Below, one piece after another: positions 32,015 through 44,306 of a DNA stretch of 64,000 nucleotides. The number at the start of each line of letters is the position of its first letter. Position 1 is the first letter of the stretch. Below the pieces are notes generated by a model. The model had not been told where the DNA came from and made no database searches. It saw nothing but the letters and a program-made list of their open reading frames with translations. Source of the DNA: Strigamia acuminata (taxonomy: Eukaryota; Arthropoda; Chilopoda; Geophilomorpha; Linotaeniidae); assembly GCA_949358305.1 (NCBI GenBank), contig OX442314.1, forward strand, positions 48,554,581 through 48,618,580, written 5' to 3'. The position numbers were made by a program, and so were the translations under genes.

Positions 32015-34856
32015 ACCTATTTTTTACATCATATGTTATTTTTTTTAGTGAGTGGTGAATCTTAATTCTAAAGAACAGGCACAGTACGAAATCAGCAGCA
32101 GAGTTACAGTTTGAGGGAAACGTGATGCAACTGGTAGCTAAATTACAGAGAGTTCTCATTAATTTTTTTTTACCTAGTATTGTTTTAAAATTATCATTAA
32201 ATATTTTTTCAGCAGATTCGATGTACGCTTGGAATGATGCAGATGGCAATTTTAAATTATGGAAATCGTTGCTGCTGCTTTCGTAGGCTTTCCAAAAAGA
32301 AAACATCTGATATTGATTAGTCAGGTTACCTTCTGAAGATTGAAGAATTTTTTCACAGTGCTCACAGTTTTTATGCCAATTAAATAATCGTTTCAGAAGG
32401 TAACCTGAAATGTAATACAAAATATTTTGATGTTCAGTGGTGAATTCTGGTAGTGATGAAGACGAGGCGGCCAGCTGAATTTCTGAATTCTCATTTTCTG
32501 TTGTTGAGCCAAATTGCTCATTTGAGGTTTCACTTAATGACTGCAGCGAACATAAAATGAAATCTGTGTCAAATGAGCAATTGGCTGCAGCACTTGGCTG
32601 AAGCAAGGCATTTAGTGATGCTTTTTTGAACAGTTGTTCAAACTGTGTAGATGTTGGTGCATCATTAAATCTCCCGCTTTGCCTTATCACGCTGAAAAAA
32701 TTTTCAAGTGGGTCTTGATTCAGCTGACGTGTGCAGATTGATTCAAAACTCATTTCTTCTCCTAATTCTGCATGCAAATGCAAGATTGCAGATAATGTTT
32801 GCTTGAATCCCTCAAAACAGTTAAACTTTCTTTTTGCATTTACAATTTTGAGGGATTCAAGCCATTGCATGCACTCCTGCAAAAATTCTATTTGTCCTAA
32901 AATATAGTTTTAGTATTAGCTGCTAATTTTTTTGGTTTAATTGTTTTCTTATTTACCTGTTCCAGCTTTTAGTGGCTGTCGCATTACCTTGCCAGTTTTT
33001 GCATGAGAGCTATTGCACACATCAAAAAGTTTATCACAAACTTTTATAAATTGAGCTGTGTGGGATGCAGATTCTGGTAATTTTCCTATAAATTAAGTTT
33101 AATTGTTATTTTTATTTTTTTTCATTATTTTAGATTCGTATTCAATATTACCTTGGGAGATGTAAAACATCATACCAGCATAAACCGAGTGACTTAGGAT
33201 CTGAGTGGCAATTTTTACTTTCATTCTTGTGAATGGAGGTGGATTCACATGAGCATTAGTTAATTTTGGTGCTGCTTGCAATGGTGAGCTCTGGTCAATT
33301 TTAAAAAATTCTGCTAGAGCACTCCATTTAGCCACTTTTTTGTCACTGTCAAATTCGATGTCATGGTTTAACAAGCAGTTTCGGATGTTTTTAATCAAGT
33401 GCGGAACATCAAACAGGCAATAAATTTTGTTATTTTCTAATTCAATGTATGGATGTCCAGTTGTCACTTGAAATTCTTCTTTCATCAATTTTAAGTTGTT
33501 AGCACCTTGGTCGCATACAACTGCCTTCACTGTCAACCCAGATTTTTTTAGGAGGTGCAAAATTTCGAAAATCAGCTTTTTTAAGTTTGAACTGTCAGCA
33601 CCCTGACAAGTGAAAGCGTACGCAATTGCCTGTTTCCAATTTGCACTGATTCCTCGTAGCATGAAGACTAGTGCATGTGTGCACACTTTTCCTGTGCCTT
33701 CATCAGTACCATAATTTTCAAATCCTTCCAAGTTGTCACGAGCTGCATTATATCTAATGTTCAATTTCAATGACATTTCATCAAATAAAAGGGCACAAAC
33801 TCTGTCCTTCTCATCCAGAGTGCTAATTTTTTTTTCCAATATTTTCAGGAGGTCCGTGTTTAATCCCGGTGTCACATCTATCCCCTCCACCCATCTTTGC
33901 AGAGTGCGCAGGGAGGGAACATCAAAGATGGTTTCGATAAACCGGAATGCTTTGGGACTGGTGTAATGCCACGTCAGTGCCAGTAATTTGTCACTTGACG
34001 TCCATCTGCGGCCATTTCTTTTTTTATCTGCAAATGTCAATTGGCTTTTTAAAAATGATATTTGACCATCATTTAAGAAATTTGATGCAGCCTTTATCAC
34101 ATCATCTGTGGTTGGTGTCTTCTCCTTTTTGGCCTCTGTTTGAAGGGTCACAATTCTCCTTTCCAGTCTCTGAATTTTTTGTTTTGCTGCTTTTAAGCTT
34201 TGTTTAGCATTTTTTAGTTCATCCGCGAGTTTGTTGTTTGGCACATCAGTAGGCACATCTTGGCTTGGAACATCAGCCAAATCATCTTGAATTTGGATAT
34301 TGTCTGCAGCTGAAAGTTATGTTTAAAATTATAAATAAATTTTTTTTTTTTATGAATTTCTTACTGCTTTCTTTTCTTTTTTTTGCAGGTTTGTTTACAA
34401 CTGCTTGTGCCCTTCGTTTGGCCCTTTCAGCTCTGTCAGAGTCCAAATTCAACAACTTTGGAGCATTAGGAATTTTGAATATAGTTGGCTCAGCATTGTG
34501 GATTAATCTGTTTTTTTTCTCCCGGTTCATAAACTGTGACAGTTCAAAGTGCTCAGCACACAACACCATGCCTTTTTTGTTCATAGTTGAAATGTTTATA
34601 CCGCTTAAATCTTGTCTTTTGCTGTTTACCAGCCAGCGTTTACATCTGTGTTAAAAAAATTGTATTTATGTAATGAAAATATTTATTACAGATTTAAATT
34701 TATTAATAAAAAAAACACTTTTAAGAATAAATACATTTCTGCATTAAATTACCTTTCTTCATCTTTAGGGAACCTAAAAAAGGATAAATCTGGATTTTTT
34801 CCTCTGTTGTTATCGCACTCAAGTGCACTGCAATGCTCCCCTTTGCTAATTTTCAT
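32013..34856 (-). CDS. P-element transposase with THAP zinc finger (THAP9-like), 851 aa, 5 exons
   Basis: Exons are 34753-34856, 34365-34645, 33152-34309, 32957-33085 and 32013-32896, with all phases closing (2556 nt). Residues ~1-85 are a C2CH THAP DNA-binding domain (CSALECDNN, FRFPKDEERCKRW, VLCAEHF, AEPTIFKIP). A Lys-rich linker and a leucine-zipper-like coiled coil follow at ~155-190. The RNase H-like core shows candidate catalytic acids at D~305 (LLFDEMSLK), D~395 (VVCDQGANN) and E~622 (NQDPLENFFSVIR). The motif DVPHLIKNIRN is typical of the family. The C-terminal part has Cys/His pairs (HKNCEHCEKIL). Length is slightly above Drosophila P transposase. I see no frameshift or stop, so it may be functional. 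The exon 3 acceptor could alternatively be six bases further in; both choices stay in frame. Confidence 0.9.
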
Positions 34857-35119
34857 TATCAATAAATAAAGAATGAAATACACAATGAAAACACTAATCC
34901 ACGGATAATCGTTAGTCTTTATTAACAAAATCGCGCCAAAATTAATCCGGTGCTGCCTAATTGTGGCAAAATTACAAAATATTTACAGAAAATTGCTTTT
35001 TTGAATTGTCTTTTATACGCGGGCAATGAGTTTCTCCACGCATTCCGCTAGGGGATATCCCATAATAGCTGGAACCGAAAGTGAGGCGGAGTGTCGCTTC
35101 TGTATTATTCTGTGTCATG

Positions 35120-37138
35120 GACACATATTTTTCCGTCCCTGCACCCTGAATGGCCTGATTTCATATTGTCCTCATCGGTTCAAAACTGGACCGTTTTATA
35201 CATTATTTTCTCTTCTGAGTTCAAATTTGATACAATTTTCTTGTTCCTGACTGTATTTTACCTTGTTCTTGTTTGATTTCAGATATTTAAATGTTACATT
35301 TAAATTTCGCATATTTTCTTGCTTTTACATAGAAATGACAGTTTTTATTTCAGCTATTTACAACACATTTATGAATCATTGGAAATATCCTTTGCACACT
35401 GATGTTCATTAGTCTTGTAGTGATCCAGAATTACTTTCCAAATTCACTGTTGTCGCGACGGTACTTATCCTACACTTAATTTCTATTTAATTAAATGCTC
35501 AACTTTTTTCTATAAACTTAGAGGAAATTAAATGAAAACTACTGAATTTCCAATACAAAACACAATATTTATTCTGAGTAACTTTTGAATAAACTTTCTC
35601 AATTAAACTTACAAAGATAAGATAAAATACATATTAAAAGACTAATGTTATACATGAAAGACTATATTTAACTAAAGAAATGATAAATGAAGATGAAATA
35701 ATAGAAAAATGGCATCGATAACGATAACTTGTCGTTCGGCGATGGCTTGTCGCTCGCTCTCGAATCTCGTTCTTCACTCGACGCTGGATCAGAACCTCAA
35801 AATGGCGTCGTCACTCGCTGGAAACCGACAAATCTCCGAGCATAAACTTCTCCGGGAAACCGTTCCGACACAATTCCGATTCACAATGATGAACAGATGA
35901 ATCTCTGTGGCGTGGAATAAATTCGGACATGATTCCGGGCTAAATAAATCTCTACTTTGGATACCATCAATAACTGGTGTATGGGATAGTAATCACGGTC
36001 TAAAATATTTGCAATCAAACCACAACAAATCAACTATTGAGACGAATGACAGCAATATCCAATCTACGCCGTCAACTTCAACCACAACCACAACTGAAAC
36101 AAACAAAATCAACAATCCATCAACTTCAACCTCAACCACAACTGAAACAAACACCAATAATAATCAATCTATTCCAGTAAGTGAAATATCAATTGAAAAA
36201 AACTGTCAACTTAAGCAAGCTTAGTTATGTCGCCAACACGCCAAGGATTTGCAGTAAATCAGCTTCGCTACTGTCACAAGCAAATAGGGCAACCCCAGTG
36301 CAGCACTGCAATGCACATCAAATATACTGTTTTATTGTTGGACACCATTTTAGACACTCATGCACCTGTTGATGAGTCATTTGCTTCTCAGAATTGAGCA
36401 ATTATGTGATTAGAGAGAAGGAGGAGTCAAATACCTCAGTTGCTCTTGTGTGTACATGAGAACTAGCATATGTGATGACACTGCCGGATTAGCAGGGGTT
36501 GGAATGCACAATTTCAACACCTGTGAAAAAGCAGTGAAAGCACAGTTGCACTCTCACTTCCAAGCAGTGAACACCTCTCTCAGTTGCTGCAAGGTAACTA
36601 GAATATATAAGGTAAGACGGATAGGCGTTGCGCGTCGAAAATCCAGTTTTGCCATTATGCGCACATGACGTCAGAACTCTGACGCGATAAAGGCGCGAAC
36701 AAGCTAGCTAGTTACCTTGAGCGGTAGCGGTAAAACAATCGGTGCACTTGTGTAAGTTTTCAGTGTTTTGTATTTGTATTTATAATAATATTATAATAAT
36801 GAATGTATTTATAACAGCTTATAGTCTGATTACTTATAATAAGATATCCTGGGATATCTGAGGAACATCAATCAATCACATTTGGTAAGTAAACAAAAAA
36901 TGTAAATAAAAAATGACTAAATAAATTTGAAGTTTGTATTTATAACAACTAATTGTCTGATTATTTGTAATCAGATATCCTGGGATCATTGGATGCAATA
37001 GGAAAGAAGTTTTGAGGAAAATCAATCACATTTGGTAAGTAAACAAAACAAATTTTCCTAAATTATTTTTCTGTATGGAAATAAAGGTAATGAAAAATAA
37101 AAAATGGAATAAGTACTGTAAATAAGTAAATTATAATA

Positions 37139-37169
<31 letters not shown>

Positions 37170-37226
37170 GTTTGTATACTGATTTTAATTACATATTTAT
37201 ATTACCTACATATAATTACATATTTT
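35120..37226. other. Intergenic stretch without a supported gene
   Basis: This AT-rich stretch has no gene I can support. A Ser/Thr/Asn-rich frame at 35907-36224 ends near a good GTAAGT donor (36178) and could be a diverged exon. A TGACGTCA (CRE) palindrome is at 36666-36673. A region of about 110 bp at 36795-36905 is imperfectly duplicated at 36930-37050 (shared ATATCCTGGGAT and CACATTTGGTAAGTAAACAA). A TAA microsatellite lies at 37136-37170. Confidence 0.5.
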
Positions 37227-38684
37227 CTAGGAGACATAGTGAATCATTCTGGCTGTGCTGTTGCCAGCTGCATCAACACATGGAGAAATAGACAAGAGTT
37301 TCACCAGTCTGTCCTGCTTTTGATTGAGTTCGTGTGGAATAACTTCGAAGAAAGTGACGTAGAGAAAAGTGCCGCATGCAAAACCCTGTAAAATGGCGTT
37401 CATCAAGGTGGTGGAATGTGAATAAGAGTTAATTCCCATGCCGATTCCGATTCCGATTCCGATGGGTGATGCGCACGAGAAGGCGACAACGAGCAAAATC
37501 TTGAGTTTATATTTCAAGCGACTTTGCGTCAAATTCACGCCCAAACTCAACGCGATGATTCCCTTGTGGATGCTCACGGCTATCAGCAGCTGCGTGAGAT
37601 GACCCGCGATCAACTGCAGACCGATAGCGAGGCCTTCAAAGATCGAATGCACCGACAAATCGGTGAGCAGAATCATCGTTCGCACGAAAAACCGCACCAA
37701 AATAGGCGAAAAACGGCATAAATCGACGAAAAAATGCCAAAAATGCCAAAAATGAGCGGATTTGAGGACGAAGCGACGAAAATTTTCGAGAAAAATCCTT
37801 TGCTGAATATTTATTTGAATTTTAAACTGGCCGGGACGAATTGGATGACAGTTCGCGGGCGGTGGTGAACTTTTTTTGGCCGGAGATGAGGAGATTTTGT
37901 ACGTGGAGAAACAGATTGTGGTGACGAAGGATTTGTTGTCCAAGATTTATTTACTTTGATATACTTCGAACATGTAAAGACTTAACTTGTGGATGCTCAC
38001 GACCATCAGCAGCTGCGTGATATGACCCGCGATCAACTGCAGACCGATGGCGAGGCCTTCGAAGATCGAATGCAGAATCATCGTTCGCAGCGTCGAGTGC
38101 GAACTCGGATCCTGGTGCAGCGAAACCATCAACGTCGAATGGTCGTGCGACTTGTCCTCGTCGTTGACGGAAACGGGAGAGGTAAAAGCTGACGGAGAGG
38201 GAGCGGGAGCGGCGAACGAGCCGTCGTCGATGGAATTGTAAGAAATCGGACGGGGGCCGGGAACGGGGCCGGGGCCGGGGCCGTGACCGTCATCGTGGAT
38301 GAGGCGCTCGTGTTCGCTGGCTCTGCACACGTGCGCGCTGTTCTCTTTGTACGCCAGCAGAACTTGCTCGATGATGAACACGATAAAAAAGCCGACAGAA
38401 ACGACCAACTCGACCACGGGGAAATCTGTGTGAAAGTTCAATTCCCGCTTGACGGTCTCGAAACTTTCCCGGACGTCGGGAAGCAGGTCGAGAAGACTGG
38501 CCGCCAAGAAGACGCCACCGCCGAAACAGCCGAGAAAACTGATACACCTTTTGCACCGACGACGGCGCTCCGCGTTTAAAGTTCTTTGAGCTGCGGAGGC
38601 GATTTGTAAGAGCATCAGGCCTAACATCAAAGAAACGACCATCACGATGCATAGAGATATTCCTTTCACGAAAATCAATTCCAT
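37227..38684 (-). CDS. ZIP-family (SLC39A1/2/3-like) zinc transporter, with internally duplicated segment
   Basis: The N-terminal exon starts at ATG 38684 (MELIFVKGISLCIVMVV). It encodes TM1, a Cys/Arg-rich cytosolic loop, TM2 with the conserved GGGVFLAASLLDLLPD, TM3 and a His/Asp/Pro-rich variable loop. The C-terminal part ends at 37227 with TM5-TM8 (GIIALSLGVNL, CASPIGIGIGIGMG, GFACGTFLYVTFFEVIPHEL). The TM4 metal-site segment HSIFEGLAIGLQLIAGH occurs twice: at about 37990-38090 and 37567-37690, about 425 bp apart. Only the second continues directly into TM5. The first runs to a stop at 37947 and has no good GT donor at the duplication end. ZIPs import zinc across membranes. Which copy is spliced, and whether the gene is intact, is uncertain. 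Confidence 0.8.
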
Positions 38685-38699
38685 TACTTATGTAGAAAA

Positions 38700-39468
38700 A
38701 AAAATAGAAATAAATAAAAGAAAGTTAATGAAATGAAATGAAATGAGATAATAAATAAAATTATAGTTCAATTAAAATTCAATTAAAAATCGATTAAAAA
38801 CATGAAACCGAACCTTGAACATCTCCATTAGATCCTCCTTTCTCATTTTTAGCCTCTCAAAAAATTTATAATTATTCATTTCTTTATTTATTACTCAATT
38901 CAATGTTTATTTTATCGCTGTTGTGTGGCGTGCGCGGCCTGCCGTCAGAGTGATGACGTTTTAGTCAACTCGCTCCGTGATTGGCTAATGGCGTATCCAC
39001 ATACCCCTGCAGTTGCTGAGTTGGCTCCTACATTCTCTTGCTGAGAACACCTACTTTGATGCAGTTTTGTTAACCAACACAGAACATTTTGGACATCCAA
39101 GAAAACCACTTTGAGTCTTCATGTATCCAGTTTGAAACCAACAACCAAGTGCCATGTTGAAGTCAGCTGAACCTACTAGAACTCAAGTGAACAATTGTGT
39201 GTTAGTGTGTGTGATTTCCAAGTTCTACTATGTTAATTGTAAGTACCACTTTTGATTGCCACAAATCCGTTTTTCTTCCATTTATCTATTTTATTTGATT
39301 GGATAGAGATATACATGTTAGTTGAGTGTATTTTGCTTTAGCTTATTTTTAGCTAGGTCATGTGTTGTACCACATAGGCCTATTTTGTAGGGTTAGTATT
39401 GGTTAGTATTGGCGTGAGCCAGCCTCAAAGAAGGCGAATTAATTATTCATCTTTGTCATTTTATTTTA
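38700..39468. other. Region between ZIP and GT31 genes
   Basis: No complete gene is seen. A possible 5' exon of the following glycosyltransferase is at about 39154-39240: an ATG-initiated short frame with a hydrophobic NNCVLVCVISKFYYVN stretch, followed by a GTAAGT donor at 39241. I could not find an acceptor that joins it in frame to 39469. Confidence 0.3.
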
Positions 39469-40397
39469 ATGTGTTTACTTAATAAACCTTTTTCATTTTA
39501 CAATGAGTCTTATTATTTCTACTCTGGATTCCACCGACCACATAAAAATTACCTTGCCACACTACAATTAATTGCAGTAATAATTTCCTCGCCAGAGCAT
39601 TTCCAAAGGAGACAAAGCTTAAGACACACGTGGACAAAATTTTTGTCTCTATCCCCAAACACTTCGGTTGTATTTTTTACCGGTCGCTCGACAAATGAGT
39701 CGATCAACGATCAAGTGATCTCTGAAGCCAAAAACACTCAGGACTTTATAGTTGTGGATTTTGCTGAAAGTTACAGAAACTTAAGTTTGAAAATACTTCT
39801 CATGTTGAGGTGGGTCAAGGATTATTGTCCCAATGCAAAGTTTATACTGAAATCCGATGATGATATGTTCGTACATATCTACAACGTTATGGAATTCATC
39901 AATAGCGAAGAACCAAATGATTCATCAATTTATGGGAGACTAGGTCACGCTTGGCCACCTAACAGAAATAATGATTCTAAATGGATGGTCACAGAAGAGG
40001 AATATGCAAAACCTATATATCCGGATTTTGTCACCGGCGGATCGTATTTATTCGGAACCAAGCGGCTTTCCCATTTTATGTCTGTGTGTGTTAGGCTTCC
40101 ATATCTGTTTCTAGAAGGTAAAAAAATCAAGTAGGTTAATGTCAGCAGATCTTACTAATGGTTAATACTTTGAACACAGATGTGTTTATTACAGGAATAT
40201 GTGCAGAAGAAAGTCAAATTTCTAGGAAACTTCATAAAGGTTTCATCAATTTGTCAATTCCTCCAGGAGGTGACTGTACATTTCTGAAATTAATAAGTGT
40301 TGATGATATTAATAGAAAATTGATGCGAGATCTGTGGAAAAAAATATCAAATATAAGTTTGTACCAATCATGTAAAATCAAAAAACCAAAATTTTGA
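39469..40397 (+). CDS. GT31-family beta-1,3-galactosyl/GlcNAc transferase-like
   Basis: Exons 39469-40117 and 40180-40397 join at phase 1 (LFLE|DVFITGICAE), giving 288 residues from the first Met. Family motifs are in order: RRQSLRHTW (R-x-x-R-x-T-W type), FTGRS, DFIVVDFAESYRNLSLKILLMLRW, the DxD-type metal site KSDDDMFVH, YPDFVTGGSYLF, and the EDVFITGIC motif. GT31 enzymes are Golgi type II membrane proteins that add beta-1,3-linked sugars. The cytosolic tail and transmembrane anchor are missing here, so an upstream exon is expected. Length is otherwise near the family catalytic domain. The acceptor sugar cannot be predicted. Confidence 0.85.
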
Positions 40398-40399
40398 TT

Positions 40400-41430
40400 C
40401 AGAAACTTGTTTCGTAGTTGAAATAATCTACTCACACAGGGAAATGGAATATTTACACAAATAATCGCGATTTCTGCATTTCTGTATTTCTGCATTTTTG
40501 CATTTCACCATTGCATAATGCAATGGTGGAAAATCAATTCTAAAATAAGATCCATAGAAACAAAAAATTAGAATTTGTTATCAATTGAAATTTGACTGAC
40601 TGCAAGCTCAAACTACATCCAAGATTTTTTTTCAACTCAAAATAATTCAGTTTTGGATCGACCACATTTTGATAATTGAGCTTATAGGAAACTATTAATA
40701 ATTCGAGTGAATCACTCGTCATCTCCTCGAAGAGGATTTATCGACACTACGGTAGTTGCTAAGTTACGTCCAAAGATACAAAAAAAATTGTCTACGTCAG
40801 AAAATTGATTATGAAATGCACCGGAAATAAATTTCACGAATTATTGATCATTGCCAGCATTCAAAACGCAAAACGTTTCATTTTTCTATTATAAATATTG
40901 ATTTAGAAAGTCCAGTGAAAGAAATAAACTTGTCTTTATTTCTTTCTACGTTTAAATATTTTGATGGTTTGCGTTGCCAAGAAGAAATTTAACCACCTTA
41001 CCATTGGTGTGCTTTTTTAACAGTGTGGTCCAGACAACCTTAGCCTTGACCCCTGTATAAAAAGCAAATGCCCACACGCTTTTTCCACTAAATTTTAAGA
41101 GTCTTCAAGCACCTGGTGAGCAACCTTAAAAACACTGAAATGACTGTAATTTCTTCTTCGTCGTGGGCGTACCAACAAGACAAACGTTCTAAATGTAAAT
41201 TTCAAACATAAACTGTATCAGACACCAACTGTACTCTGTTGCAGCAGCACGCACAACCAACATACATGTAGTAGGTAAGTTAGTTTTTAAACATAATGGT
41301 TCCTACAACTTGGAAATTTATTTAATTATTTATTTATTTATGATTAACGATTCCACTATCTTCCCGTCTTGTGTTTCTCTGGCGTGTGTACTGTGCAACA
41401 ACAACAAAAATTATGAATTTTAATTTACAG
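40400..41430. other. Intergenic stretch without a supported gene
   Basis: AT-rich. There is a short run of TTTCTGCATTTCTGCATT words near 40470-40510 and TATTTATT microsatellites near 41322-41340. I find no frame with family resemblance. Confidence 0.5.
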
Positions 41431-41447
41431 CTCTATTTTTACGCAAA

Positions 41448-42000
41448 TATGGCGATAAAAATAAACAGAGTGGGTGAACACACACTGATTCGACCATTTG
41501 AACGAATCCAACAACGTCGACAAAGAAAAATGCGACACCTCGTTGGAAATGTGTTGGCAGAGCAATCGGAGATACCAGCATTCATCAAATCTATGAAGAA
41601 CATTTCAAAAAAAAAAAAGAAAATGTCTATTCTATTTTTCACATTGCTCATTGTGAATTTGGTGGTGTGTCTTTTCCAAACTGGAGAGCGAATTTGGCAT
41701 TACTCGACCGAACCAACAACAGTTGATGCACATTTAATTGAAACCAGACATGGCGATTTCCCAAATGTTTATATTTTTCCACCAACAACGCAAGAATTAC
41801 AAAATTTCAGGTCTGAAAACACAAGCAAAGACTTAAGGAACGATTGTTCTGTAAGAAACGGTCTACGGTACTATTATGTTGAAAATGAGAAATTTACTTT
41901 GGAAACGATTCTAAAATATTTGCGTGTAACTAGTTACATAACTAATGCAACTTTTTCAATTGTAAATCTCCATTGCTCTATTCTTTTTACACATATGTAA
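41448..42000 (+). CDS. Possible N-terminal fragment of a DEG/ENaC-type channel
   Basis: The frame opens just after an AATTTACAG acceptor (41430) with ATG at 41448 (MAIKINRVGEHTLIRP). It has a basic cytosolic stretch, one hydrophobic helix (MSILFFTLLIVNLVVCLF), then ERIWHYSTEPTTV and GDFPNVYIFPP. These resemble the post-TM1 segment of degenerin/ENaC channels, which typically has Y-x-x-x-P-x-x-x and FP-x-V-x-x-C. The canonical Cys is not present. A further short exon may lie at 42021-42110, but frames do not settle. The rest of a channel (Cys-rich ectodomain, TM2) is not found, so this is a fragment, a degenerate copy, or a different membrane protein. Confidence 0.35.
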
Positions 42001-42299
42001 ATAAGCAATTGTCTTTGCAGGGAAAATCTCTCAGCAATCTTACAATTCAAAACTTACTTACCATTGGATGGCCGGTTACTCGAGTTTCAAGCCGTAAGTT
42101 ACAAACTTAAATCGAAATACAGACACGTTTATTACTTTAAAGTTCCTTTTTGTCTAGCATTGAAATTTCAGTTTGGAAATGTTAATTACAAGATGGTCAT
42201 CAAACTAAAATTTCCTGAAAAATGTTGGGGTCTTGAAGTAAGTGTTTTTTTTTTGTTTTGTTTTTTTGCCATAATTATAAAAATATTTTTTGCCTTTCT

Positions 42300-44306
42300 C
42301 GTCATATATTGATACTAAAATAAAACTATTTTGCAGATTAACAGAATTGCTTTTATAAACCTTATATTTTAAAAGAAATTTGAATCTGTTTTAGTTCATG
42401 AGACGAAATGGTCATTAGATTAGTATTGTAAGAACAATTTCTTACAAAAAAAGGGAAAGTTGTGATAGCAACTGGAAATAATTGTCACTTTAAAGCAATT
42501 AATACATTTTGCCGGTCTCATCAAATATTGACATTACAATTTGCACATTCACAGAATTCCTTAAACAGGGTGAGCCAGAGAAACCTGACGATTGTGAAAA
42601 TGTAATTATTCTTTAACTCATTAACATACTGTAGAGCACTAAAAATCTCAGTTAGTCGCATTTAAACTTTCTGTTGCCCCCAGAAAAAGTATACTGCTTT
42701 AGCCGCCGGTGGCAGAAAAATGAACTGCTCATTTGGAGTTGAAGCAGCCTGACAGCATGTAAAGATTTTTTTGTCCATAGGTGTAGTAATAAAGAACTAG
42801 AATCCACAAATAGCGTCATAAAAACACATGAAAATTGCAAAAAAGACCACCAATTGGTACCTTTATTGCAAAACTAAAAGAAATGGTTAAATATTGGTCA
42901 CTAGAACGTAACTTAGAATCAGTCAATGCGAAGAAATTTTCTAGGTCAGAAACGTTGTAGTAATCCTGACCAATTATCTAATAAAACCGCTAAATTACTA
43001 AAAATTAGATCACAAAAATTACCAAATGCCACCTTCGGGTCTTATATTTTCCTAAATAATTAACTTGATATTTCTACTTCTATTGCAACAATTGATTTAT
43101 CCAATGTGGAATTTGTGACTGATATGGTCTCGCCAGTGTAGTCAGGGGACTGATAACACTGGGTAGGGACGCATACTTCACGTAAAATAACGAAACTCCC
43201 TTAATATTGGTTGGTTGGCCTTTATTATGTTGTCTAGGGGTATAGGGAATCCCGCTACCCGTTGCAGGGGTGCCACGAAGGCACGCCGCACCGGCAACCA
43301 ACCCATCACACACTGGGCGCGAGCCCAATGCGTGACGAGGTCGGTTCAACGTTGCATTCATGTCGTACTCACCTACGACCTACAGTAGCCGCTCATGGAG
43401 GCTGCACTATGGAATCCGCCATAGCACTGAGTGTCACCGTGGTGAATGGGAAGGAGTGCAGAGTCCTCTCAACCGTGACACGTCTCGTCCCCTTGATGGT
43501 AACAACACCTCACTCTCTACGACCTACCTGGTCGGTGTTCGCACTCTCTCTCTCCACTCCTCCCCACACCACTCTACTCCCTCCTTCCCCTGGCTAGGTC
43601 GCCTTACCCAATGAGGGGGCGACCTTGGGGCCGCAAGGCGGTGTGTGGCAGTGACGTGGGTCACCCTGGGTGGCCTGACGGTCACAAATTGAATAAATCA
43701 AAGATAATAAACCCAAACTATCAATTAAAAACAAACACTCATTTATTCTGTTCTGTGAATAAATCCTCTCAATAAAATGATTTACAACAAATATTAAACT
43801 TAAAGTTAAAATTATACATCTTTACTAGTAATAAAAAGAATGAAGTTAGTAATGAAAATAAAATAGAAAATGGCGTCGTTGTTGGCTGACTTAGCGTGAA
43901 GACGCGACGTATTCGTCCGATTCTCGTCCGAATACTGATTTCTTCACTTACGATCTAATCGTCGTCCTCACGTTCCTCCGACGACGTGAATTCCTTCGTT
44001 GTTTGGCAAATTCTCTTCCGAACTTCCGCTGGCGACGACCGATGAACTTCGTCGCTTTCTGCTCAGTTGCAGGTTCTTCAATCTTCTTTTCTTCTTTTAC
44101 CGATCAATTCGGTTTCTTCTAAAACACACTAGAGAGGTTCTGCTAGGCGTAGGACCGGAACGGCAACTTGTGGAGTAAGCTCCGCCCACCCGTTGCCTCC
44201 CGCGTTGCCGTTGTTTTCACGACGTCTGGACCGGCCACTACACGTTAAAATCGCGCGTACAACGTGAAGCTTAGCTCCGCCCTATGACGTCAGCACATAA
44301 AGTGAT
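42300..44306. other. Intergenic stretch up to the gap
   Basis: 42300-43080 is AT-rich with nothing recognisable. 43200-43690 is a GC-richer block of uncertain nature with short frames only. 43700-44160 resembles 35520-35900 in layout (AT-rich stretch, then AAAATGGCRTCG, then CGTCCGA/TTCCGA-rich words), suggesting two diverged copies of one repeat. I cannot assign a gene. Confidence 0.4.

Larger units (their letters stand above)
31379..35119 (-). mobile_element. P element, about 3.7 kb, apparently complete
   Basis: The element is bounded by imperfect 30-31 bp terminal inverted repeats. The left starts CATGGACACAGAATAATACA at 31379, and the right reads CATGACACAGAATAATACAG from 35119 on the minus strand; they differ by a 1-base indel. 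Internal 14-bp inverted repeats TGCGTGGAGAAACT lie at 31479 and 35042. Terminal repeats starting CATG plus a short subterminal inverted repeat about 80-100 bp inside is the arrangement known for Drosophila P elements. An 8-bp target duplication is not evident (TTTGGCTT versus GACACATA), so the ends may be slightly off or the flanks altered. It encodes a full transposase on the minus strand. Confidence 0.8.

Noticed and set aside
35709-36372. A gag-like or Ser/Thr-rich gene at 35.7-36.4 kb
   Set aside because: The frames are short, no retroviral motif (zinc knuckle, protease, RT) is nearby, and only one donor-like site supports an exon. It is left as a note.
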